Part shown: one piece after another, positions 34,447 to 44,329 of the stretch
How positions within the stretch are numbered: the stretch's first letter is position 1
Layout: each line of letters begins with the position of its first letter
NCBI RefSeq assembly: GCF_019890675.1
Contig: NZ_JAIOAA010000002.1
Span: forward strand, 124,001-188,000
Origin: Micromonospora sp. PLK6-60
GTDB taxonomy: Bacteria > Actinomycetota > Actinomycetes > Mycobacteriales > Micromonosporaceae
Length of the DNA: 64,000 nt
Reading direction: 5' to 3'
Made by a program: the position numbers and the translations under genes
Notes under the pieces: model-generated
The model's input: the letters and a program-made list of their open reading frames with translations, nothing else
Databases searched by the model: none
What the model was told of the DNA's origin: nothing

Positions 34447-34806
34447 TCAGAACGCCCCCTTGACGTGCTCGACCCGGGCCGGGCCGGCGTCGGGCAGCTC
34501 CACCGCGACCAGGTCGAACCGCAGCTCGTCGGCGGTGGTGCCGGTCGCGGCCAGCCAGCGGACGGCCAGGCCGCGCAGCCGGCGGGCCTTCGCCGGGACG
34601 ATCGCCTCCGCGGGAGTGCCGAAGCGGCCGGTGCGGCGGGTCTTCACTTCGCAGAAGGCGAGCACCGCGCCGTCCCAGGCGATGATGTCGATCTCGCCGG
34701 CCGGGCACCGCCAGTTGCGGTCGACCGGGCGCAGCCCGGTCTCGATCAGATGCCGGACGGCGCACCGCTCGCCGTACGCGCCGACCGCCTGGTTCCGTGT
34801 CGTCAT
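34447..34806 (-). CDS. yraN: UPF0102 (YraN) family endonuclease-like protein
   Basis: 119 aa, normal for the family. It shows the PD-(D/E)XK-like residues in [12 protein letters not shown] (Glu), [21 protein letters not shown] (Asp, Glu, Lys) followed by [14 protein letters not shown]. The fold is related to Holliday-junction resolvases; function is not established. The ATG at 34806 gives the standard N-terminus [12 protein letters not shown]; an ATG at 34899 would add 31 odd residues. yraN-comM-dprA is a conserved actinobacterial order. Confidence 0.92.
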   Translation of the reverse strand: MTTRNQAVGAYGERCAVRHLIETGLRPVDRNWRCPAGEIDIIAWDGAVLAFCEVKTRRTGRFGTPAEAIVPAKARRLRGLAVRWLAATGTTADELRFDLVAVELPDAGPARVEHVKGAF

Positions 34807-35030
34807 GGCGGTCAGGGTGCGCTGCCGCCCGCCGGGCGCGCCGCCCTCGACCCGCGGCCTGTGGATGGCGGGGCCAGCTGTGGACCGCCGGACGATCATG
34901 CCCCGGTTGTGCTAAGGAGCGGCCCACCATCGGCTACCCTCCGTGTGCCCGTCGTGACCGGGACTGCGGTGGGGTTGACCAGCGCGATCCGGCCCCGGGG
35001 CCACGAATGGCGTCCCGGCGGCGCGTCACA

Positions 35031-35036
35031 TACGGT
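35031..35036 (+). promoter_or_regulatory. Putative -10 element, leaderless start of membrane protein gene
   Basis: TACGGT ends 7 nt before the GTG at 35044; there is no ribosome-binding site. Confidence 0.45.
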
Positions 35037-35043
35037 GCCGGAC

Positions 35044-35940
35044 GTGGACGGACGACGGAGCTTTCCCGAAGATCAGGAGTCGCGCTGGTATCCCGGCGAG
35101 CGCGGGTACGGCGAGCCGGACTGGCGCACCGCGGGCGAGCCGCGGCACCGCGACGAGCAGCACCCGGACGAGGGCCGGTACGCGGAGCGATTCGGTGCGG
35201 CCCAGCCAACCGGGGAGACCCGCCCGGCGGATGACGGCTACCGCGCGCCGCGGATGCGGCGGCCGGACGCCGACCCGGAGATCTCCGGCGAGCTGCCCGC
35301 CGAGCAGCGGGCCGGCCGGCGGGCCGCCCGGGAGGCCGCCGACCCGCTGCTCGGCGCCGGTGTCGAGGCCACCCGGCCGGCACCGTTCGCCGGCTACCCG
35401 ATCGTCGAGCCGCCGCGCTCCGCCGAGGCGCTCCGCTCCGCCGACCCGGCTCGCCCCGCCGATCAACTGCCCGATCAGCCGAACCCCGCCGATCAGCCGC
35501 TCTCGGCGGAACAGCCCGGGGGCACGCATGCGCTGAACCTGCCGACCGGCCCGATGCCGGCCGTCGGTCCGCGGCTCGACGGCGGCGGCGCGTACCCGCC
35601 GGTCGGCGCCCCCGAGCCGGCGCCCCGGCCCGGTGACGGGGTGTACCGGACCCGGCGGCCCGCGCTGGCGGTGATCCTCGCCGTGCTGACCCTGCTCTTC
35701 GAGGTGCCCGCACTGCGGGTGCTCTACAACGGGCTGGTCGGCGACCCGGTGTCAGCGGGCAACGTCGTGGTGGGCACCTTCCTCGTCAGCGGCCTGCCGA
35801 TCTTCGCGGCCGGCCTGTACGGGCTGCGCACCGGCGGGCTGGCCCTGACCGAGGGCAGCCGGGGCTGGCTGCGCCCGCCGACGGCGTACCTGACGGTGGG
35901 CCTGGTGCTCTTCCTGGCCGCCGCGCTCGCGGCGGGCTGA
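35044..35940 (+). CDS. Membrane protein with long disordered cytoplasmic N-terminus
   Basis: 298 aa, family not recognised. Residues 1-~200 are charged, Pro/Ala/Arg/Asp rich, with repeated PADQ-type motifs ([20 protein letters not shown]) and no predicted folds. Three hydrophobic segments follow (~204-226, ~240-262, ~275-297), which would anchor it with the N-terminus inside. The GTG start is the one next to the -10 element. It lies between yraN and the rpsB leader, where no gene is expected from the mycobacterial order. Confidence 0.7.
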   Translation: MDGRRSFPEDQESRWYPGERGYGEPDWRTAGEPRHRDEQHPDEGRYAERFGAAQPTGETRPADDGYRAPRMRRPDADPEISGELPAEQRAGRRAAREAADPLLGAGVEATRPAPFAGYPIVEPPRSAEALRSADPARPADQLPDQPNPADQPLSAEQPGGTHALNLPTGPMPAVGPRLDGGGAYPPVGAPEPAPRPGDGVYRTRRPALAVILAVLTLLFEVPALRVLYNGLVGDPVSAGNVVVGTFLVSGLPIFAAGLYGLRTGGLALTEGSRGWLRPPTAYLTVGLVLFLAAALAAG

Positions 35941-36257
35941 TCCGCCCCGCGCCGCTCGCCCGACACGCCTCTCCGCGGGCGTCGGGGCGCGCGGGGGACG
36001 TCGGCGGGCAACGGGGTCGGAAGTGGTCACCGGGACCGCTGGCCGCACCCGCGGGGTGGGCGGCGGAGAAGGGGCGTACACTGGTCGACTGGCGACCGCC
36101 TCGCGCGGTCGACCTCGCGTGCCTTCCTCACGACTGATCGTGGGGCGACGGCCTCCCTGGTCCCGATCTTGATCGGGCCCACCATGGCCGGCGACCGGGC
36201 GCCAGGACGTCCGGCCGCCGGCCGGGCGGGACAACCAGGGATCACAAGGAGTACCCC
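35941..36257 (+). promoter_or_regulatory. Non-coding gap and rpsB leader
   Basis: This 317-bp gap holds no convincing gene. The first 50 bp are GC-rich with imperfect inverted repeats that may end the upstream transcript. After the -10 at 36077 comes the leader, with a perfect hairpin CCCGATC-TT-GATCGGG (36162-36177) and the rpsB ribosome-binding site AAGGAG near 36248. The leader length would suit autoregulation by S2, but no known leader fold is recognised. Confidence 0.4.
36077..36082 (+). promoter_or_regulatory. Putative rpsB -10 element
   Basis: TACACT fits TANNNT and would start transcription near 36089, leaving a leader of about 169 nt before rpsB. Confidence 0.45.
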
Positions 36258-37169
36258 ATGGCCGTCGTGACCATGCGTCAGCTGCTGGAGAGCGGTGTCC
36301 ACTTCGGGCACCAGACCCGGCGCTGGAACCCGAAGATGAAGCGCTTCATCTTCACCGAGCGCAACGGCATCTACATCATCGACCTGCGCCAGACCCTCGA
36401 CTACATCGAGAAGGCGTACGACTTCGTGCGCAACACGGTGGCCGAGGGCGGCAGCATCCTCTTCGTCGGCACCAAGAAGCAGGCTCAGGAGGCCATCTCC
36501 GAGCAGGCGACCCGGGTCGGCCAGCCGTACGTCAACCACCGCTGGCTCGGCGGCATGCTGACCAACTTCCAGACGGTGTACAAGCGGCTGCAGCGGATGA
36601 AGGAGCTGGAGGCGCTGGGTGACCTGAGCGGCACCGCCGCCGGTTACACCAAGAAGGAGACCCTGCAGCTCTCCCGCGAGAAGATCAAGCTCACCAAGAC
36701 CCTCGGTGGTCTGCGGGACATGCAGAAGCTGCCCGCCGCGGTCTGGATCGTCGACACCAAGAAGGAGCACATCGCCGTCGACGAGGCCCGCAAGCTGGGC
36801 ATCCCGGTGATCGCCGTGCTGGACACCAACTGTGACCCGGACGAGGTCGACTTCCCGATCCCGGGCAACGACGACGCGATCCGCTCGGCTGAGCTGCTGA
36901 CCAAGGTCGTCGCCTCCGCCGTCGCCGACGGCCTGATCGCCCGGTCCGGCCGCCGCCGGGGCACCGACGAGAAGCCGGAGCCGGGCGTCGGCACCGACGA
37001 GCCGCTGGCCGAGTGGGAGCGCGAGCTGCTCGAGGAGCCGAAGAAGGCCGACGAGCAGGCCGCTCCCGCCGAGCAGCCGGCCGCCACCGAGCAGGCCGCT
37101 CCCGCCGAGCAGCCGGCCGCGACCGAGCAGCCCGCGACGACCGAGCAGCCGGCCGCCGCCGCTCAGTGA
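36258..37169 (+). CDS. rpsB: Ribosomal protein uS2
   Basis: 303 aa. The S2 core is complete ([50 protein letters not shown] and [20 protein letters not shown]). S2 joins the 30S subunit late, near the mRNA exit. The last ~70 residues are an extension built of repeated [12 protein letters not shown] units, absent from most orthologues. AAGGAG lies 9 nt before the ATG. It is followed by tsf, the universal order. Confidence 0.98.
   Translation: MAVVTMRQLLESGVHFGHQTRRWNPKMKRFIFTERNGIYIIDLRQTLDYIEKAYDFVRNTVAEGGSILFVGTKKQAQEAISEQATRVGQPYVNHRWLGGMLTNFQTVYKRLQRMKELEALGDLSGTAAGYTKKETLQLSREKIKLTKTLGGLRDMQKLPAAVWIVDTKKEHIAVDEARKLGIPVIAVLDTNCDPDEVDFPIPGNDDAIRSAELLTKVVASAVADGLIARSGRRRGTDEKPEPGVGTDEPLAEWERELLEEPKKADEQAAPAEQPAATEQAAPAEQPAATEQPATTEQPAAAAQ
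37027..37166 (+). repeat. Low-complexity repeat in the rpsB 3' end
   Basis: Repeated codons for (E/Q)[13 protein letters not shown]-type units at the C-terminus of uS2, about three to four imperfect copies. The repeat keeps the frame and probably forms a disordered tail. Confidence 0.8.
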
Positions 37170-37308
37170 CCCGTACCGCCGCCCCCGCCCCGGCCGTCAC
37201 GCCGGCGGCGGGGCGCGGCGGAAGGTCCGGGCAGATCCGGCCCGGAACCGGGTAACCGGACCCCGGACCAGCACACCGCAGTTCCGACACGACACCGAAG
37301 AGAGAGTC

Positions 37309-38136
37309 ATGTCCAACTTCACCGCCGCGGACGTCAAGAAGCTCCGCGACCTCACCGGCGCCGGCATGATGGACTGCAAGAAGGCGCTGACCGAGGCCGA
37401 GGGCGACTTCGACAAGGCCGTCGAGATCCTGCGCGTCAAGGGCGCCAAGGACGTGGGTAAGCGGGCCGGCCGCACGGCGGCGAACGGGCTCGTCGCGCAC
37501 TCCGGCCAGGCGCTGCTCGAGCTCAACTGCGAGACCGACTTCGTCGCCAAGAACGACGCCTTCATCGCGCTGGCCCAGCAGCTCGTCGAGCACGGCGTGG
37601 CCAGCGGTGTCAGCAACGCCGAGGAGCTGCTCGCCAGCACCCTCGACGGCCGGACGGTCGCCGACCTGATCCAGGAGCAGTCCGCCAAGATCGGCGAGAA
37701 GCTGGTGCTGAGCCGGTTCGGCAAGCTCGACGGCACCACCGCCGTCTACCTGCACCGCAAGGCCCAGGACCTGCCCCCGGCGGTCGGCGTGCTGGTGCAG
37801 TACGCGGGCAAGGCCGACGAGGCCGCCGACGCGGACGCCCGGGGCGTGGCGATGCAGATCGCCGCGATGCGGCCGAAGTTCCTCACCCGGGACGAGGTGC
37901 CGGCCGAGACCGTCGAGTCCGAGCGGCGGATCGCCGAGCAGACCGCCCGCGAGGAGAACAAGCCCGAGGCGGCGCTGCCGAAGATCGTCGAGGGCCGGGT
38001 CAACGCCTTCTTCAAGGACTTCGTCCTGCTGGAGCAGTCGTCGGTCGCCGACAACAAGAAGACCGTCAAGCAGGTGCTGGCCGAGGCCGGCATCGAGGTG
38101 ACCCGCTTCCTGCGTTTCGAGGTCGGCCAGGCCTGA
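37309..38136 (+). CDS. tsf: Elongation factor Ts
   Basis: 275 aa. It exchanges GDP for GTP on EF-Tu. The N-terminal UBA-like domain has [20 protein letters not shown] and the core [17 protein letters not shown] region with the Asp-Phe that contacts EF-Tu. The C-terminal half is standard length. ATG follows GAGAGAG upstream. It sits 139 nt after rpsB and is followed by a long hairpin. Confidence 0.97.
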   Translation: MSNFTAADVKKLRDLTGAGMMDCKKALTEAEGDFDKAVEILRVKGAKDVGKRAGRTAANGLVAHSGQALLELNCETDFVAKNDAFIALAQQLVEHGVASGVSNAEELLASTLDGRTVADLIQEQSAKIGEKLVLSRFGKLDGTTAVYLHRKAQDLPPAVGVLVQYAGKADEAADADARGVAMQIAAMRPKFLTRDEVPAETVESERRIAEQTAREENKPEAALPKIVEGRVNAFFKDFVLLEQSSVADNKKTVKQVLAEAGIEVTRFLRFEVGQA

Positions 38137-38181
38137 GCCGGTCGCCGGAGCGCATGACGCGCCCCCGCGCAGGGAAATGTG

Positions 38182-38229
38182 GACGAGGAGGCCGCCGGTG
38201 TACGTGACAGGCACCGCGGCCTCCTCGTC
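38182..38229. terminator. Long hairpin after tsf, probable terminator
   Basis: GACGAGGAGGCCGC-CGGTG and CACCG-CGGCCTCCTCGTC pair over ~18 bp with a small loop. There is no U-tract, as is common for actinobacterial terminators. A pyrH -10 element follows immediately. Confidence 0.7.
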
Positions 38230-38232
38230 ACA

Positions 38233-38238
38233 TAGGGT
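38233..38238 (+). promoter_or_regulatory. Putative pyrH -10 element
   Basis: TAGGGT just downstream of the tsf hairpin, giving a start near 38245 and a ~54-nt leader to pyrH. Confidence 0.4.
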
Positions 38239-38298
38239 CAGCAGCGGCAGTTTCGCAGTACGCGACGCACGCGAGGCGCGCGAGGGAAGGGCGAGCGG

Positions 38299-39066
38299 AT
38301 GACGCAGGTTGTGAGTGACCGGAGCCTGGCGGCGGACGACCCGACGGCGCCACCGCCGGGGCGGGCCCGCCGGGTGGTGCTGAAGCTCTCCGGCGAGGTC
38401 TTCGGCGGCGGCGCGATCGGCGTCGACCCGGACGTCGTGCAGGCCATCGCCCGGCAGATCGCCACCGTGGTGCGCCGCGGCGTGCAGGTCTCCGTGGTGG
38501 TCGGCGGCGGCAACTTCTTCCGCGGCGCGGAGCTGCAGAAGCGCGGCATGGACCGGGCGCGCGCCGACTACATGGGCATGCTCGGCACGGTGATGAACTG
38601 CCTGGCCCTCCAGGACTTCCTGGAGAAGGAGGGCATCGAGACCCGGGTGCAGAGCGCGATCACGATGGCCCAGGTCGCCGAGCCCTACATCCCGCTGCGG
38701 GCGATCCGGCACCTGGAGAAGGGCCGCGTGGTCATCTTCGGCGCCGGCGCCGGCATGCCGTACTTCTCCACCGACACGGTGGCCGCCCAGCGGGCGCTGG
38801 AGATCCACGCCGACGTGGTGCTGATGAGCAAGAACGGGGTGGACGGGGTCTACGACGCCGACCCCCGGATCGACCCCTCCGCGAGCAAGTTCGACTCGAT
38901 CACCTTCTCCGAGGTGCTCCGCCGCAACCTGCGCGTGGCCGACGCCGCCGCGTTCAGCCTCTGCATGGAGAACGGCCTGCCGATGCTGGTCTTCGGCGCG
39001 CAGGGCGAAGACACGATCATCCGCGCCGTGGGTGGCGACAAGATCGGCACCCTGATCACCGCCTGA
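38299..39066 (+). CDS. pyrH: UMP kinase
   Basis: 255 aa. Hexameric amino-acid-kinase-fold enzyme converting UMP to UDP. It has [15 protein letters not shown] near residue 25, [34 protein letters not shown] and [16 protein letters not shown]. An N-terminal extension of ~24 residues precedes the core. GGAAGGG lies upstream of the ATG. pyrH-frr order is conserved. Confidence 0.97.
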   Translation: MTQVVSDRSLAADDPTAPPPGRARRVVLKLSGEVFGGGAIGVDPDVVQAIARQIATVVRRGVQVSVVVGGGNFFRGAELQKRGMDRARADYMGMLGTVMNCLALQDFLEKEGIETRVQSAITMAQVAEPYIPLRAIRHLEKGRVVIFGAGAGMPYFSTDTVAAQRALEIHADVVLMSKNGVDGVYDADPRIDPSASKFDSITFSEVLRRNLRVADAAAFSLCMENGLPMLVFGAQGEDTIIRAVGGDKIGTLITA

Positions 39067-39157
39067 GCCGCCCGGCGGGCCGTCCCGCCGACGACCGCAG
39101 CGGTCCTCCGACACGACAGCAGAGCCCACACGAGCACAGAAGGAGGCGAGGAGACCG

Positions 39158-39715
39158 GTGATCGACGACACCCTCCTCGAGGCCGAGGAGAAGATGGAGC
39201 GTGCCGTTGAGCACGCCAAGGAAGAGTTCGGCGGGATCCGCACCGGTCGCGCCAACGCCGCCATGTTCGGCCGGATCGTGATCGACTACTACGGCAGCCC
39301 GACCCCGCTGCCCCAGATGGCGTCCATCGCGGTTCCCGAGCCGCGCATGGTGATCATCAAGCCGTACGACAACTCGCAGATCAACGCCATGGAGAAGGCG
39401 ATCCGCGACTCGGACCTCGGGGTGAACCCGAACAACGAGGGCAACCAGCTCCGCGTCCTGCTGCCGCAAATGACCGAGGAGCGCCGCCGCGAGATGATCA
39501 AGGTCGCCCGGCAGAAGGGCGAGGAGGCCAAGGTGGCCGTCCGCAACATCCGCCGCAAGGCCAAGGAGGAGCTCGACCGCCTGGTCAAGGACGGCGAGGT
39601 CGGCGAGGACGACGGGCGTCGCGCCGAGCGTGAGCTCGACGAGCTGACCCAGCGGTACGTCGCCCACGTCGACGAGCTGATCAAGCACAAGGAGTCCGAG
39701 CTGCTCGAGGTCTGA
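39158..39715 (+). CDS. frr: Ribosome recycling factor
   Basis: 185 aa, exact family length. It splits post-termination ribosomes with EF-G. It is a helical protein with [20 protein letters not shown] and the C-terminal hairpin [20 protein letters not shown]. The GTG start has AAGGAGG and GGAG upstream. It follows pyrH and ends before a large hairpin. Confidence 0.97.
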   Translation: MIDDTLLEAEEKMERAVEHAKEEFGGIRTGRANAAMFGRIVIDYYGSPTPLPQMASIAVPEPRMVIIKPYDNSQINAMEKAIRDSDLGVNPNNEGNQLRVLLPQMTEERRREMIKVARQKGEEAKVAVRNIRRKAKEELDRLVKDGEVGEDDGRRAERELDELTQRYVAHVDELIKHKESELLEV

Positions 39716-39721
39716 GCGCGC

Positions 39722-39789
39722 CGAGGACGTCCACGGCACCGGTGTGCCGCCGCCCCGCCGAGCGGGGCCGGCGCCCGGTGCCGTCCTCG
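39722..39789. terminator. Large nested hairpin after frr
   Basis: Outer stem CGAGGAC / GTCCTCG and middle stem GGCACCGG / CCGGTGCC enclose an inner GCCCCG-n5-CGGGGC stem. It begins 6 bp after the frr stop. No U-tract follows; probable transcript end. Confidence 0.65.
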
Positions 39790-39829
39790 TCGGGGCCCCT
39801 CGTCCGCCGTGTCCGGCCGGCGGGTGCAG

Positions 39830-39835
39830 TAGGCT
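39830..39835 (+). promoter_or_regulatory. Putative cdsA -10 element
   Basis: TAGGCT predicts a start near 39842 and a ~140-nt leader before cdsA; this non-coding stretch otherwise shows nothing I recognise. Confidence 0.35.
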
Positions 39836-39982
39836 CGGCACGATTCCCGCCCGTCCCTGGAGTGAACGGCGGGGATCGACCGGTCGTCGGGCCGGTGACC
39901 GTACGGAACAGTCGCGCCGGTAGGGGATGGTCTTGGTCTTGCGTTCTGTGGTGGAACTCGCGCCGAACCCGTTCGGTGCGTG

Positions 39983-41368
39983 ATGTCCCACCTCGACCCC
40001 TACGGCGCCGCTGAGCCGCGTGGCTGGGACCGGCCGGAGCAGCCGGCCGGCCTGCCGTGGCCGGAGCGGGACATCGAGCCCGGTCCGCCGCGCCGGGGCC
40101 CGGCCGGCGGCCCCGAACTGTACGCCCGTCCCCGCGCGGATCGACCCGCCGAGTCGTACGAGCGGCGCGCCGAGCACACCCGGCCCGAGGTGGAGCAGTT
40201 CTGGCCGGGCGCCCACGAGCCGCACCCCAACGGGCCGCCGCACCGCCAGGAACCGCACCGCAACGGGCCGCCGCACCGCCACGAGCCGGACCGTCACGAG
40301 CCCTCGGAGCCGGGCTGGCGTCCCGGTTCGAGCCGGCCCGACCAGCACCGGTCGGACGACCGGTACGTCGACCGGCCCGACCCGGACGAGGAGTACCCGA
40401 CGGCGCAGTTCGCGCCGGTGCGGGACGAACCGGCCCGGGACGTACCGACGGCGGACCCGGCCGGTCCGGACGCCGAGCAGCCTCCCGCCCGGCGGCGGCC
40501 GGGGCGGCGCCGGGCCAGTGCCGACCGGCCGGCCACCCAGCAGGCCCCGGCGAGCCGGGCCGGGCGTAACCTGCCGGCGGCGGTCGGCGTGGGGCTCGGC
40601 CTGGGCGCGGCCATCCTGGTGCCACTGTTCCTCTACCCGCCGGGCTTCCTGGTCGTGGTCGCCGCCGCGATCGCCGTGGGCACCTGGGAGATGGCCCGGG
40701 CGGTACGCCGCAGCGGCGCCCATCCGCCGCTGGTCCCGCTGATCGCCGGTGGGGTGCTGACGGTGGGGCTGGCCTGGTTCGCCGGGCCCGACGCGCTCAG
40801 CCTGGGCCTGCTGGTCACCGTGCTGGGCACGATGATCTGGCGGCTCGGCGACGGCCCGGCCGGTTTCCAGCGGGACCTGACCGCCGCCACCCTGATCGCC
40901 GTGTACGTGCCGTTCCTCGGCGGCTTCGCCGCGATGCTGGCCGCGGCGCCCGGGGACGGCCACTGGCGGGTGCTGGCCACCCTGGTGGCCGTGGTGCTCT
41001 CGGACACCGGCGGGTACGCCGCCGGGGTGACCTTCGGCAAGCACCCGATGGCTCCCCGGATCAGCCCGAAGAAGTCCTGGGAGGGCTTCGCGGGCTCGGT
41101 CACCGCGGCGGCCGCGGGCAGCGCCGTGCTGGTGTGGCTGCTCTTCGAGGTGCCGCCCTGGTGGGGGGCGCTGTTCGGGATGGCGGTCTCGGTGGCGGCC
41201 GTCCTCGGCGACCTCGCCGAGTCGATGATCAAGCGGGATCTCGGCGTGAAGGACATGAGCAACCTGCTTCCGGGGCACGGCGGCCTGATGGACCGGCTGG
41301 ACTCGATCCTGTTCGCCGTACCGACGGCGTACCTGCTGCTGGCGGTGTTCGTGCCGGTGGCGGGCTGA
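39983..41368 (+). CDS. cdsA: Phosphatidate cytidylyltransferase with disordered N-terminus
   Basis: 461 aa. It makes CDP-diacylglycerol for phospholipid synthesis in the membrane. Residues 1-~195 are a hydrophilic Arg/Pro/His/Glu-rich region with near-repeats (PHPNGPPHRQEP, PHRNGPPHRHEP). About eight membrane segments follow. The family signature is complete at the C-terminal side: SMIKRDLGVKDMSNLLPGHG then GLMDRLDS, with SPKKSWEGFAGS before it. The enzyme is nearly twice the size of minimal CdsA; such extensions are frequent in actinobacteria and of unknown use. GTG 39980 is an alternative start. Confidence 0.95.
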   Translation: MSHLDPYGAAEPRGWDRPEQPAGLPWPERDIEPGPPRRGPAGGPELYARPRADRPAESYERRAEHTRPEVEQFWPGAHEPHPNGPPHRQEPHRNGPPHRHEPDRHEPSEPGWRPGSSRPDQHRSDDRYVDRPDPDEEYPTAQFAPVRDEPARDVPTADPAGPDAEQPPARRRPGRRRASADRPATQQAPASRAGRNLPAAVGVGLGLGAAILVPLFLYPPGFLVVVAAAIAVGTWEMARAVRRSGAHPPLVPLIAGGVLTVGLAWFAGPDALSLGLLVTVLGTMIWRLGDGPAGFQRDLTAATLIAVYVPFLGGFAAMLAAAPGDGHWRVLATLVAVVLSDTGGYAAGVTFGKHPMAPRISPKKSWEGFAGSVTAAAAGSAVLVWLLFEVPPWWGALFGMAVSVAAVLGDLAESMIKRDLGVKDMSNLLPGHGGLMDRLDSILFAVPTAYLLLAVFVPVAG

Positions 41369-41472
41369 GGCATGAATCACGCCGGTGGGCTCGGGTCATT
41401 CGTCCGGACGGGGCGGATTCGGCACCTCCGGACGGGTGCGTTCGCGCTCGGGCGTGACAGACTGGACCCGCC

Positions 41473-42621
41473 ATGACGAGCCTGCCGCTGATTCCCATTG
41501 ATCCCGACGCTCCCGGGCGCCGACCCACGATGCCTCCCCGCCACCTCGCCGACCTGGACCTGCCGGGCCGGCAGGCGTTGGTCGCCGAGCTGGGCGAGCC
41601 GGGCTTCCGGGCCAAGCAGGTCTCGAACCACTACTTCGGGCGGCTGGTCCGCGACCCCGCGCAGATGACCGACCTGCCGGCGGCGGCCCGGGAGCGGATC
41701 GCCGACGGGCTGCTGCCCCGGCTGCTCACCCCCGTCCGGGAGTTGGCCTGCGACGACGGGGCGACCCGCAAGGCGCTCTGGCGGCTGCACGACGGCTCGC
41801 TGGTGGAGAGCGTGCTGATGGGCTACCCGGACCGGGTCACCGTCTGCATCTCCAGCCAGGCCGGCTGCGGCATGGCCTGCCCGTTCTGCGCCACCGGCCA
41901 GGCCGGCCTGACCCGCAACCTCTCCACCGCCGAGATCGTCGACCAGGCGGTCTATCTGGCGGGGGTGGCCGCGTCCGGCGCGGTGGCCGGTTCGCCGCCC
42001 CGGCTGTCGCACGTGGTGTTCATGGGGATGGGCGAGCCACTGGCCAACTACAACCGGGTGCTGGCGGCGATCCGCCGGCTGGTCGCCCCGGCGCCGGAGG
42101 GGCTGGGCCTGTCCCAGCGGCACATCACCGTTTCCACGGTGGGGCTGGTGCCGGCCATCCGTCGACTGGCCGGGGAAGACCTCTCGGTGACTCTTGCGCT
42201 GTCGTTGCACGCACCCGATGATGATCTGCGCGACGAACTCGTGCCGGTCAACCAGCGCTGGAAGGTAGCCGAGGTGCTGGACGCAGCGTGGGACTACGCG
42301 GGCCGGACAGGGCGCCGTGTGTCGATCGAGTACGCGATGATCAGGGACGTCAACGACCAGCCGTGGCGGGCCGATCTGCTGGGTCGGTTGCTGGCCGGCA
42401 GGCTGACCCACGTTAACCTCATCCCGCTCAACCCGACCCCGGGCAGCCGCTGGGACGCGAGCCCGAAGCCGGTGGAGCGGGAGTTCGTCCGGCGGTTGCG
42501 CGCGGCCGGTGTCTCCACGACGGTGCGGGACACCCGGGGGCGCGAGATCGACGGTGCGTGCGGGCAGCTGGCCGCCGCCCAGGACCAGGACACCGACGTG
42601 TCGCGCGAAGCCATGGCGTGA
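41473..42621 (+). CDS. rlmN: Dual-specificity RNA methyltransferase RlmN
   Basis: 382 aa. Radical-SAM enzyme methylating C2 of A2503 in 23S rRNA and A37 of some tRNAs. The Fe-S cluster cysteines are Cys132, Cys136 and Cys139 in [12 protein letters not shown], with GEPLANY and the methyl-carrier cysteine near the C-terminus in [16 protein letters not shown] lies 9 nt before the ATG and no ribosome-binding site is seen. It sits between cdsA and a DivIVA-like gene, as in Streptomyces and mycobacteria. Confidence 0.96.
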   Translation: MTSLPLIPIDPDAPGRRPTMPPRHLADLDLPGRQALVAELGEPGFRAKQVSNHYFGRLVRDPAQMTDLPAAARERIADGLLPRLLTPVRELACDDGATRKALWRLHDGSLVESVLMGYPDRVTVCISSQAGCGMACPFCATGQAGLTRNLSTAEIVDQAVYLAGVAASGAVAGSPPRLSHVVFMGMGEPLANYNRVLAAIRRLVAPAPEGLGLSQRHITVSTVGLVPAIRRLAGEDLSVTLALSLHAPDDDLRDELVPVNQRWKVAEVLDAAWDYAGRTGRRVSIEYAMIRDVNDQPWRADLLGRLLAGRLTHVNLIPLNPTPGSRWDASPKPVEREFVRRLRAAGVSTTVRDTRGREIDGACGQLAAAQDQDTDVSREAMA

Positions 42622-42652
42622 CCGGGCGTAGCGAACGAGACCAGGAGACATA

Positions 42653-43819
42653 GTGGCGAGTCAGGGTCAGCGTTTCCGGCGTAAGGCGCTCCGCCGGGGA
42701 TACAAGGTCGACGAGGTCGACGCCTTCCTCGACCGGGTCGAGGCGACACTCGCCGGCCAGCCGGTCGGTGCCCCGGTCGCCGCCCAGGAGGTCCACGACG
42801 TCGTCTTCCGGGTCCGGTTCAACGGCTACGACGAGTGGCAGGTCGACCTGCACCTGGACCGCGTCGAGCGGCAGCTGGCCGAGCTGGAGGAGCGCGGCGG
42901 CCCCGCCGGGCGTGGCGGTGACCCGCGCCAGATGGACCGGCTCGGCCCGCCGATGCGCGACGACCGTGGTCTCTCGCCGGTGCCGCAGCCGCTGCCGCCC
43001 CGGGCCATGCCCGCGCAGGCCGGCCCGCCCGACCGGTACGGCCGTTACGACGAGCCCACCGGCGCGTTCGCGGGCGGGTACGACGGCCCCCGCGGTGGCT
43101 ACGACGGCCCGCGCGGTCCCGGCGGCCCCGGCCCGATGGGCCCGGGCGCTCCGATGGGTCCGGGTGCCCCGATGGGGCACGGCGGCCCGCCGTCGCGTGG
43201 CCTGCCGCCCGGCCCGGGCGGTTACGGCCAGGACGACCGGTTCGACGGCTTCGAGGCCGGCCGGCACGGCCGGGCCGACATGACCGCGGAGATCCGGATG
43301 CCCGACCGCGACCCGCGCGGTCGCGGCCCGGCCGGCCCGCCGGCGGTGCCGCAGCAGGGCTTCGGCCCGGACCAGGGTTATGGCCCGGGCCCGGACCAGG
43401 GTTACGGCCCCGGCCCGGAGCAGGGGTACGGCCCCGGCCCGGGGATGTCCGGCCCGCCGTCGATGGGTGGCCCCCCGATGGGCGGCCCGCCGATGGGTGG
43501 CCCGCCGATGGGTGGCCCGCCCATGGGTGGCCCGCCGATGGTGGGTCCCCCGATGGCCGGCCCGCCCGGCAGCGACCTCTACCGGGTGGACCAGATCCGG
43601 CGCCGCTTCCAGGTGCGCCGCTTCGGCAGCGGGTACGACCCGGACCAGGTCGACCGCTTCTTCGAGAGCCTGCTCGGCGGCATGCAGGGGCGCAACCCGA
43701 TGCCGGTCAACCCGAAGGACCTGGACACCCTGCGCTTCGGTCTGGTGCCCGGCGGCTACTTCGAGGCCGAGGTCGACGCCGCGCTCAAGGACGTACAGGA
43801 CATCCTCCTCGGCCGCTGA
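42653..43819 (+). CDS. DivIVA-domain protein with long Gly/Pro linker
   Basis: 388 aa. The two ends carry similar short DivIVA-like modules: FRRKALRRGYKVDEVDAFLD at the N-terminus and IRRRFQVRRFGSGYDPDQVD (RFFES follows) at the C-terminus. Between them is ~230 residues of Gly, Pro, Met and Tyr, with PDQGYGPG and GGPPM repeats and no predicted fold. DivIVA-domain proteins bind curved membranes and direct polar growth in actinobacteria; the separated modules suggest a tether or dimer. AGGAG precedes the GTG. A perfect hairpin follows the stop. Confidence 0.82.
   Translation: MASQGQRFRRKALRRGYKVDEVDAFLDRVEATLAGQPVGAPVAAQEVHDVVFRVRFNGYDEWQVDLHLDRVERQLAELEERGGPAGRGGDPRQMDRLGPPMRDDRGLSPVPQPLPPRAMPAQAGPPDRYGRYDEPTGAFAGGYDGPRGGYDGPRGPGGPGPMGPGAPMGPGAPMGHGGPPSRGLPPGPGGYGQDDRFDGFEAGRHGRADMTAEIRMPDRDPRGRGPAGPPAVPQQGFGPDQGYGPGPDQGYGPGPEQGYGPGPGMSGPPSMGGPPMGGPPMGGPPMGGPPMGGPPMVGPPMAGPPGSDLYRVDQIRRRFQVRRFGSGYDPDQVDRFFESLLGGMQGRNPMPVNPKDLDTLRFGLVPGGYFEAEVDAALKDVQDILLGR
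43462..43564 (+). repeat. In-gene 15-bp tandem repeat (GGPPM units)
   Basis: Six to seven imperfect copies of a 15-bp unit encoding GGPPM in the linker of the DivIVA-like gene. Copy number should be slippage-prone but frame-neutral. Confidence 0.9.
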
Positions 43820-43835
43820 GCCGGGGCACGACGCG

Positions 43836-43874
43836 ACGAGGGCCCACTCCCGCCCGGCGGGAGTGGGCCCTCGT
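43836..43874. terminator. Bidirectional terminator between convergent genes
   Basis: ACGAGGGCCCACTCCCGCC pairs perfectly with GGCGGGAGTGGGCCCTCGT around a one-base centre, between the plus-strand DivIVA gene and the minus-strand DUF2631 gene. Confidence 0.85.
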
Positions 43875-43904
43875 GCGTGTCCGGGTCGGCGTGCCCGGGC
43901 CCGG

Positions 43905-44129
43905 TCAGGACCGCAGGCCGTTGCGGCGCAGCACCGCGTCGCCGATGACGATCAGCACCAGCAGCGCGGCGACGCCGATCAGCCAGATGTCCTCGACCCG
44001 GCCCTCGTGGTTGCCCCAGAGCGCCATCAGCACCAAGGCCGCCGCCGAGAGCAGCGCACCGATCCGGCCGGACTTCCGGTGCCCCGGCTTGTGCTGATCT
44101 GGCGCCGTTACCGGCTCGCTTCCTGCCAC
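43905..44129 (-). CDS. DUF2631 small membrane protein
   Basis: 74 aa. It matches my memory of the actinobacterial DUF2631 family (Rv2876-like), which lies near rlmN/frr in mycobacteria: DQHKPGHRKSGRIGALLSAA then MALWGNHEGRVEDIWLIG. Two membrane segments (~28-45 and ~53-70) are predicted. The GTG start has GGAAGGA 7 nt upstream; a longer frame is possible but has no ribosome-binding site. Function is unknown. Convergent with the DivIVA gene. Confidence 0.8.
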   Translation of the reverse strand: MAGSEPVTAPDQHKPGHRKSGRIGALLSAAALVLMALWGNHEGRVEDIWLIGVAALLVLIVIGDAVLRRNGLRS

Positions 44130-44283
44130 TGTCGGTCCTTCCCTCGCGATCGGATCTCCGATCAGTCTGGCACGTCCGGCACCCGGCCCGGCGCAGGGTC
44201 CGACCGCCCGGGCCGGGGGACCTGTTCCGGGCGGGCACACCGGCACTACCGGCGTCGCGGGGCGGCGACCAGAGTGCCTCCGG

Positions 44284-44289
44284 TAGCGT
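44284..44289 (+). promoter_or_regulatory. Putative -10 element of the MBL-Rieske gene
   Basis: TAGCGT fits TANNNT in the 200-bp gap between two divergent genes and would start the transcript near 44296. TTGACG at 44291 overlaps the start and is probably not a -35. Confidence 0.3.
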
Positions 44290-44329
44290 CTTGACGTACA
44301 CCTTGATTGTCTTTTTGAGGGGGACTGCG

